Assembly: GCA_020831845.1 (NCBI GenBank) | Contig: JAFIFV010000079.1 | Coordinates: 1-39,333 of the forward strand | Direction: 5' to 3' | Length of the DNA: 39,333 nucleotides | Source of the DNA: Ectothiorhodospiraceae bacterium | GTDB lineage: Bacteria; Pseudomonadota; Gammaproteobacteria; Nitrococcales; Aquisalimonadaceae | Part shown: piece by piece, positions 34,963 to 39,333 of the stretch | Position numbering within the stretch: the first letter of the stretch is position 1 | Layout: every line of letters starts with the position of its first letter | The notes under the pieces: model-generated | Databases searched by the model: none | What the model was told of the DNA's origin: nothing | Seen by the model: the letters and a program-made list of their open reading frames with translations, nothing else | Translations under genes and position numbers: made by a program

Positions 34963-34999
34963 ATGCAGTTCACTCTTCTCGTGTGCCCCCGGCACACTC

Positions 35000-35665
35000 C
35001 TAGTCAGCCCGGAAACCATGCCGGGCGAGGAACTCCCTGGTAATACCGGGGCTCTCTCCGCTGACCGCGGCGCCATCCCCGAGCATCAGCCGCTCCAGGT
35101 AGCGGGCGATCAGATCCACTTCCAGGTTCACCTGCCGTCCCGGACGATACTCCCCCATGATGGTGGCGTCCATGGTGTGCGGGACGATGTTGACATGAAA
35201 CCGGGCACCGTCCACGCCGTTCACCGTCAGGCTGGTGCCATCGATGCAGATGGACCCCTTTTCGGCGATGTAGCGGGCCAGGCGGTCCGGCGCCTGGAAC
35301 AGGAAGCGCCAGCTGCGTCCGTCCCGACGGCTCTCCAGCACCTCGCCAAGCCCGTCCACGTGGCCGCTCACCAGATGGCCGCCCAGCGGCGTATTCAGGC
35401 TAAGCGCCTTTTCCAGATTCACTCGGCTGCCCTGGGACAACCCGCCAAGGCTGCTGCGCTCCATGGTTTCCCGCGAGACATCGGCGGAGAAACTGTCCGC
35501 GCCCAGTTCCACCGCGGTGAGGCACACGCCGTTGACCGCAATGCTGTCGCCCAGCGCCACATCATCCATGGGCAAGCCCCCGGTCGCCACGGTGAGCCGA
35601 ACGTCATCGCCGCGGGCCTCGCTGGCCCGGATGCTGCCCAGGGCCTGTACGATACCGGTAAACAT
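35000..35665 (-). CDS. ribE: Riboflavin synthase, alpha subunit
   Basis: Makes riboflavin by dismutation of two lumazine molecules. The 221-residue protein starts MFTGIVQALGSI, the invariant N-terminus of the family, and has the two lumazine-binding repeats, each with a block like GDSIAVNGVCLT (first) and GSICIDGTSLTVNG (second), plus GGHLVSGHVDG. The length is normal. Its start overlaps the ribD stop by one base (TGATG). Confidence 0.96.
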   Translation of the reverse strand: MFTGIVQALGSIRASEARGDDVRLTVATGGLPMDDVALGDSIAVNGVCLTAVELGADSFSADVSRETMERSSLGGLSQGSRVNLEKALSLNTPLGGHLVSGHVDGLGEVLESRRDGRSWRFLFQAPDRLARYIAEKGSICIDGTSLTVNGVDGARFHVNIVPHTMDATIMGEYRPGRQVNLEVDLIARYLERLMLGDGAAVSGESPGITREFLARHGFRAD

Positions 35666-36786
35666 CAGCCAGCCTCCGTCGTCGGTCGTAATATCAGCCG
35701 CATGTCATCGCCGATGGCGCGCACGTCCAGCAAACGCAATGCCCTGCGCTGCTCCATGCGGTCCAGCCCTGGCAGCCGCAGCAGGGGGCGGGCGGCGTCG
35801 CCCATCAGATGCATGGCCTGGTACAACCAGAGTTCATCCACCAGGCCTTCGGCAATGAAAGCGCCGGCCAGCGTGGGGCCCGCCTCCACCAGCACCTCGT
35901 TGATCTGGCTGCTGCCCAGCAATTCCAGCACCCGTCGCAGCGGCATCCGCCCCTCGCGGACGATGCTTTCCACCCGCGCGCCCCGCCGGATCAGCGGCTC
36001 GGCCCTGGCCGGGTCCCGCGAGGCGGTGTAGATCACCACCGGGCCACCGCCCTGGAGCATCTGCGCCTCTGGACTGATGCGCAACCCGCTGTCCAGCACG
36101 ACGCGCAAGGGGGGCGGTACCTGCTCCGTCCCGGCCACGTCCCTGACGGTCAGCGCCGGGTCGTCGGCGAGCACGGTGCCTGCTCCGGTGATCACGGCGC
36201 AACTGCGTGCCCGCAGGCGATGCACATCCGCCCGGGATTCGGCGCCGGTGATCCAGCGGCTCTCCCCGCTGGCCATGGCGGTCCGGCCGTCCAGGCTGGC
36301 GGCGAGCTTTACCCGCACATAGGGCATGCCCGATGTCATGCGCCGGCAGAAGCCGGCATTCAACCGGCGGGCCTGCTCCTGCATGAGCCCGGAAGCGGTC
36401 TGGATGCCGGCGGCCTGCAGGCGCTGCAAGCCACGACCCGCGACCTGCGGGTTGGGGTCTTCCATGGCCACCACCACGCGCGACACCCCGGCCTGCACCA
36501 ACGCCTCGGCGCATGGCGGCGTGCGGCCATGATGGGAACAGGGCTCCAGAGTGACATAGGCGGTGGCGCCGCGTGCCCGCTCGCCCGCCTGACGCAGGGC
36601 GTGGGGTTCCGCGTGGGGCTCGCCGGCGCGCAGGTGCCAGCCTTCTCCCACGACCCGGCCCTGGCTCACCAGTACGCAGCCAACACGCGGGTTCGGGCGC
36701 GTAGTCCACAACCCGCGCTCGGCGAGCTGCAGTGCCCTTGCCATGTGGCGATGATCTTCCGGGCTGAAAACGTGTGCGGCCGTCAC
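35665..36786 (-). CDS. ribD: Bifunctional pyrimidine deaminase/reductase RibD
   Basis: Carries out the deamination and the side-chain reduction after GTP cyclohydrolase in riboflavin synthesis. The N-terminal deaminase domain (about 7-145 of 373) holds the zinc site HAE (58-60) and PCSHHGRTPPC (C83, C92). The C-terminal reductase domain includes VRVKLAASLDGRTAM, GAGTVLADDP and VLVEAGPTLAGAF. I chose a GTG at 36786 because GAGG lies 9 nt upstream and it restores the normal N-terminus (FSPEDHRHMARAL); the first in-frame ATG, at 36744, would cut this off. It starts 14 nt after nrdR. Confidence 0.93.
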   Translation of the reverse strand: MTAAHVFSPEDHRHMARALQLAERGLWTTRPNPRVGCVLVSQGRVVGEGWHLRAGEPHAEPHALRQAGERARGATAYVTLEPCSHHGRTPPCAEALVQAGVSRVVVAMEDPNPQVAGRGLQRLQAAGIQTASGLMQEQARRLNAGFCRRMTSGMPYVRVKLAASLDGRTAMASGESRWITGAESRADVHRLRARSCAVITGAGTVLADDPALTVRDVAGTEQVPPPLRVVLDSGLRISPEAQMLQGGGPVVIYTASRDPARAEPLIRRGARVESIVREGRMPLRRVLELLGSSQINEVLVEAGPTLAGAFIAEGLVDELWLYQAMHLMGDAARPLLRLPGLDRMEQRRALRLLDVRAIGDDMRLILRPTTEAG

Positions 36787-36800
36787 CTGTGCTGCCCTCG

Positions 36801-37277
36801 TCAGGAACGGTCGCCGGAGCCGGGCGTGTGCTTCTCCAGGCCTTCGATCACTTCGCGGAAGGCGCTGACATCCTCGAAACTGCGGTATACGGAGGCAAAG
36901 CGCACGAAAGCCACCTGGTCCAGCTCGCGCAGCTCCTCCATGACCCACTCGCCCAGCTGGCGCGTGGGCACCTCGCGCTCGCCCTGGGAACGCAACCGCT
37001 TGGTGATGCGGTGCAGGGAGGCCTCGACACGATCCGTGTCCACCGGGCGCTTCTCCAGCGCCCGCAGCATGCCTGTACGCAGCTTGCGTTCGTCGAAAGG
37101 CTCGCGCGTCCCGTCCTGCTTCACCATACGGGGAAGCATCAGCTCCGCCACTTCAAAGGTGGTGAAACGCTCGCCACAACTGGTGCACTCACGGCGCCGG
37201 CGCACCTGGTCACCCTCCCTGCCCAGGCGGGAGTCGATGACCCTTGTATCCTGCGCCTGACAGAACGGACAACGCAT
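36801..37277 (-). CDS. nrdR: Transcriptional repressor NrdR
   Basis: Represses ribonucleotide reductase genes in response to ATP/dATP. The 158-residue protein starts MRCPFCQ and has a zinc ribbon with C3, C6, C31 and C34, then an ATP-cone domain (about 49-139: [20 protein letters not shown]). Length is normal. It sits between glyA and ribD, as in many gammaproteobacteria. A hairpin spans the glyA stop codon just upstream, and GGGG lies 6 nt before the ATG. Confidence 0.96.
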   Translation of the reverse strand: MRCPFCQAQDTRVIDSRLGREGDQVRRRRECTSCGERFTTFEVAELMLPRMVKQDGTREPFDERKLRTGMLRALEKRPVDTDRVEASLHRITKRLRSQGEREVPTRQLGEWVMEELRELDQVAFVRFASVYRSFEDVSAFREVIEGLEKHTPGSGDRS

Positions 37278-37300
37278 GGTGCGCCCCAGGGAAGCGGAGG

Positions 37301-37323
37301 GAACCGACTGCTAGAGTCGGTTC
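37301..37323 (-). other. Hairpin spanning the glyA stop codon
   Basis: A perfect 9-bp stem, GAACCGACT (37301-37309) with AGTCGGTTC (37315-37323), around the 5-nt loop GCTAG. The glyA stop codon lies in the loop and stem. There is no T-run, so on the mRNA it may act in processing, stability or partial attenuation between glyA and nrdR. Confidence 0.5.
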
Positions 37324-38576
37324 TCCTCATAGACGGGCAGCCGCTTGCAGATCTCCAGGACCTGCTGCTTCACCCGCTGAATGGTGTCCTGGTTGCCGAT
37401 GTCATCCAGAACGTCGCAGATCCAGTGCGCCAGCTGCCGGGCATCGTCCTCGGTGAAACCGCGGGTGGTGATGGCCGGGGTACCGATACGCAGGCCGGAC
37501 GTGACGAACGGCGATTGCGGATCATTGGGCACGGTGTTCTTGTTCACGGTGATGTTGGCGCTGCCCAGGGCCGCGTCCGCGTCCTTGCCGGTGATGCCCT
37601 GCTTGACCAGGCTGATCAGGAACAGATGATTGTCGGTGCCGTCGGACACCACATCGAAACCGCGTTCCTGAATGACCTTGGCCATGGCCCGGGCGTTGTC
37701 CACCACCTTCTGCTGGTAGTCCTTGAAGCCGGGCTCCAGCGCTTCCCTGAAGGCAACCGCCTTGGCGGCGATCACGTGCATCAGCGGCCCGCCCTGGGTA
37801 CCGGGAAAGACCAGGGAGTTGAACTTCTTGGTCAGCTCCGGGTTTTCCCGGGCGAGGATCAGCCCCCCACGGGGGCCGCGCAGCGTCTTGTGCGTGGTGG
37901 TGGTGCAGACATCGGCATAAGGCACCGGGCTGGGGTAGACGCCCGCGGCGACCAGACCCGCCACATGGGCCATGTCCACCATCAGGTAGGCACCCACCTT
38001 GTCGGCGATTTCCCGGAAGCGCTTCCAGTCCACGATGCGCGAATAGGCGGAGAACCCCGCCACGATCATGCGCGGGCGGTGTTCCTGGGCGAGCTGATCA
38101 ACCTGCTCGTAGTCGATCTCGCCGGTGTCGGCATTAAGACCGTACTGCACGGCATTGAAGATCTTGCCGGAGAAATTCACCTTGGCGCCGTGGGTCAGAT
38201 GGCCGCCATGGTCCAGGCTCATGCCCAGGATGGTGTCGCCCGGCTTGCACAGGGCCAGGTACACGGCGGCGTTCGCCTGGGAGCCGGAGTGTGGCTGTAC
38301 GTTGGCATAGGCGGCGCCGAACAGTTCGCAGGCGCGGTCGATGGCCAGGCGCTCCGCTTCGTCCACGTACTCGCAACCGCCGTAGTAGCGCTTGCCGGGA
38401 TAGCCCTCGGCGTACTTGTTCGTCAGCACCGTGCCCTGCGCCTGCATCACGCGCGGGCTGGCATAGTTCTCGGAGGCGATGAGCTCGATATGCTCTTCCT
38501 GGCGACGCGTCTCCTGCTGGATGGCGTCCCAGAGCTCCGGGTCGAAACTGGCAATGGTCATGTCGCTGGCGAACAT
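37311..38576 (-). CDS. glyA: Serine hydroxymethyltransferase
   Basis: A PLP enzyme that interconverts serine and glycine and supplies one-carbon units as methylene-tetrahydrofolate. The 421-residue protein has the family blocks [30 protein letters not shown], and the PLP lysine in [14 protein letters not shown]. Length is normal. The ATG at 38576 follows GAGGAAG at about 7-8 nt; an ATG at 38561 is also in frame. It is the first gene of the minus-strand run, and a 370-nt region with a palindrome and a GC hairpin lies upstream. Confidence 0.97.
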   Translation of the reverse strand: MFASDMTIASFDPELWDAIQQETRRQEEHIELIASENYASPRVMQAQGTVLTNKYAEGYPGKRYYGGCEYVDEAERLAIDRACELFGAAYANVQPHSGSQANAAVYLALCKPGDTILGMSLDHGGHLTHGAKVNFSGKIFNAVQYGLNADTGEIDYEQVDQLAQEHRPRMIVAGFSAYSRIVDWKRFREIADKVGAYLMVDMAHVAGLVAAGVYPSPVPYADVCTTTTHKTLRGPRGGLILARENPELTKKFNSLVFPGTQGGPLMHVIAAKAVAFREALEPGFKDYQQKVVDNARAMAKVIQERGFDVVSDGTDNHLFLISLVKQGITGKDADAALGSANITVNKNTVPNDPQSPFVTSGLRIGTPAITTRGFTEDDARQLAHWICDVLDDIGNQDTIQRVKQQVLEICKRLPVYEENRL

Positions 38577-38709
38577 GCGGCTTCCTCAGCGTGGTCGGAT
38601 ATGGATTCGGTTGGGGGAAACGCCCAGTTGTCGACGCAGCCGCGCATCCTGCTTCCCCGGGGCAATGTCAGTGCAAGAGCCGGCGCTGGCCGGTCTGCCA
38701 AGGGCGCAT

Positions 38710-38730
38710 AGCATACATTAATTGTATGCT
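38710..38730. promoter_or_regulatory. AT-rich 21-bp palindromic operator candidate
   Basis: Perfect 8-bp arms AGCATACA (38710-38717) and TGTATGCT (38723-38730) flank TTAAT. It is about 135 nt upstream of glyA and 217 nt upstream of the PAAR gene. The size and symmetry suit a dimeric repressor such as a GntR- or Xre-type protein, but I cannot assign one; it is not a good match to PurR or MetR sites. Confidence 0.5.
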
Positions 38731-38740
38731 GCAATGCACT

Positions 38741-38774
38741 CCCGGCGGGTCCTGCAGCGGCCAGACCCGCCGGG
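38741..38774. repeat. Strong GC-rich hairpin
   Basis: Perfect 11-bp arms, CCCGGCGGGTC (38741-38751) and GACCCGCCGGG (38764-38774), around a 12-nt loop. No T-run follows on either strand and no gene ends nearby, so a simple terminator role is not obvious. It could be an mRNA leader structure of the PAAR gene or insulate the two divergent units. Confidence 0.5.
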
Positions 38775-38946
38775 TTGGCGCCTGACACTCCTAGCCCTAG
38801 TGTTCTTGCCACCCGACGACAAAACGTATTGAGACGATGCCGGGGCTCTGGTACTTTTTCCTCGTTGTCATGTCTCTGTCACGCATGACGCCCGGCGCAA
38901 CGGAACGCGCCATTGTTTCCCGCACCAACAGCAAAGGACTGCAGCC

Positions 38947-39333
38947 ATGGCCAAGGACACCGGCAAACCCGCCGCCCGACTCACCGACATGGGCGACAAG
39001 CACGACGGCTTCCCCGCCACCCCCATCATGGAGGGCAGCCCGGACGTGCTGATCAACGGCCGCCCGGCGGCTCGCCAGGGCGATGCCCTGGTGCCCCACA
39101 CCAAACCGAAGAAGTCCTCGCATCCACGCAACATCGCCGAGGGCAGCGCCAGCGTATTCATCAACGGCAAGCCCGCGGCCCGCCTGGGCGATGCCATCAG
39201 CTGCGGCGGCGTGATCATCGGCGGCTCCGGCGATGTCTTCATCGGTGACCGGCCGAAGAACCCCAACCCCATCCTGCCCGAGGAATGGGATGCATTCATG
39301 CAGACCATCCTCAAGGATCGGGAGGGCCGGATC
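38947..39333 (+). CDS. PAAR-domain protein, type VI secretion spike tip (partial, open at the window edge)
   Basis: The first 129 residues of a gene that continues past the right edge. The PAAR domain covers about residues 8-101, with two DVLINGRPAARQGD / SVFINGKPAARLGD-type repeats. H19, H51, H59 and C86 fit the three-His, one-Cys zinc site of PAAR tips. PAAR proteins cap the VgrG spike of the type VI secretion system and often carry a toxin domain after the PAAR fold. Residues 102-129 (DRPKNPNPILPEEWD...) already leave the PAAR domain, so an effector extension is possible. The ATG at 38947 has AAGGA 8-9 nt upstream. No other type VI gene is in the window. Confidence 0.85.
   Translation, partial: MAKDTGKPAARLTDMGDKHDGFPATPIMEGSPDVLINGRPAARQGDALVPHTKPKKSSHPRNIAEGSASVFINGKPAARLGDAISCGGVIIGGSGDVFIGDRPKNPNPILPEEWDAFMQTILKDREGRI

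Larger units (their letters stand above)
38577..38946. other. 370-nt divergent intergenic region between glyA and the PAAR gene
   Basis: No gene is visible. It holds an AT-rich 21-bp palindrome (38710-38730), a strong GC hairpin (38741-38774), and the ribosome-binding site AAGGA before the PAAR ATG. I could not find a convincing -35/-10 pair for either gene; TTGCAG next to the palindrome on the minus strand is a possible -35 for glyA. I see no glycine or other known riboswitch core. Confidence 0.5.

Noticed and set aside
36787..36948. Longer RibD reading from an ATG at 36948
   Set aside because: It overlaps most of the conserved end of nrdR; the GTG at 36786 has a ribosome-binding site and gives the normal N-terminus.
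36774..38711. A 645-codon plus-strand open frame opposite nrdR and glyA
   Set aside because: It is a mirror of conserved genes and has no recognisable motif or ribosome-binding site.
38867..38889. GTCATG ... CATGAC inverted repeat before the PAAR gene
   Set aside because: Only six base pairs with an 11-nt spacer; not distinguishable from chance.
38577..38946. Possible glycine riboswitch upstream of glyA
   Set aside because: I could not see the paired aptamer cores; the palindrome and hairpin do not match that class.

Overview
The window is GC-rich chromosomal DNA packed with genes on both strands. It looks like a gammaproteobacterium, most likely from the Chromatiales/Ectothiorhodospiraceae area (salt- or alkali-adapted). 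The placement is inference. It rests on the fimT-fimU-pilV-pilW-pilX-pilY1-pilY2-pilE pilus cluster in the Pseudomonas order, the glyA-nrdR-ribD-ribE-ribBA-ribH-nusB-thiL-pgpA housekeeping run, ProQ, a RibBA with a degenerate cyclohydrolase half, and a NavAb/NaChBac-type sodium channel like those known from halophilic and alkaliphilic gammaproteobacteria. I see no insertion sequence, phage, integron or CRISPR array.

Layout. 1-3202 (minus): a Cus/Czc-type metal efflux operon, read as small secreted Cys/His-rich protein, TolC-like channel, CusB adaptor with metal-binding domains at both ends, then the first codons of the CusA pump, which leaves the window. 3451-4902: a small unknown gene divergent from a PAS-GGDEF diguanylate cyclase, with an operator-like inverted repeat between them. 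4954-5029: tRNA-Thr(CGT). 5066-12654 (minus): eight type IV pilus minor-pilin/PilY1 genes, tightly coupled except for a 204-nt gap before pilY1. 12820-19108: envelope and RNA genes (uppP, a DUF457-type membrane hydrolase, mgtE, two unknown membrane proteins, proQ, a TRIC/UPF0126 channel). 19297-25228 (plus): a tripartite RND efflux operon joined by two 4-bp stop/start overlaps. 25304-27533 (minus): a voltage-gated sodium channel downstream of a DUF445 protein. 27726-28778: a lipoprotein alpha/beta hydrolase. 28845-38576 (minus): eleven co-oriented genes, glyA-nrdR-ribDE-ribBA-ribH-nusB-thiL-pgpA plus an unknown anchored protein and an enzyme-I-like PEP-utilising protein. 38947 to the end (plus): the start of a PAAR-domain type VI secretion tip protein, open at the window edge.

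How the genes work together. The metal operon and the RND operon both export toxic compounds across the whole envelope. The pilus cluster supplies the priming minor pilins and the PilY1 tip adhesin; the pilus motor and major pilin genes are elsewhere. The ribD-ribE-ribBA-ribH block covers riboflavin synthesis except GTP cyclohydrolase II, because the RibBA C-terminal half lacks its zinc cysteines. The least explained items are the PEP-utilising protein without an HPr-binding domain (28845-30143), the coupled anchored protein (30169-31086), the 431-residue membrane protein (16177-17472), the PAAR protein at the edge, and the palindrome and hairpin between glyA and PAAR.
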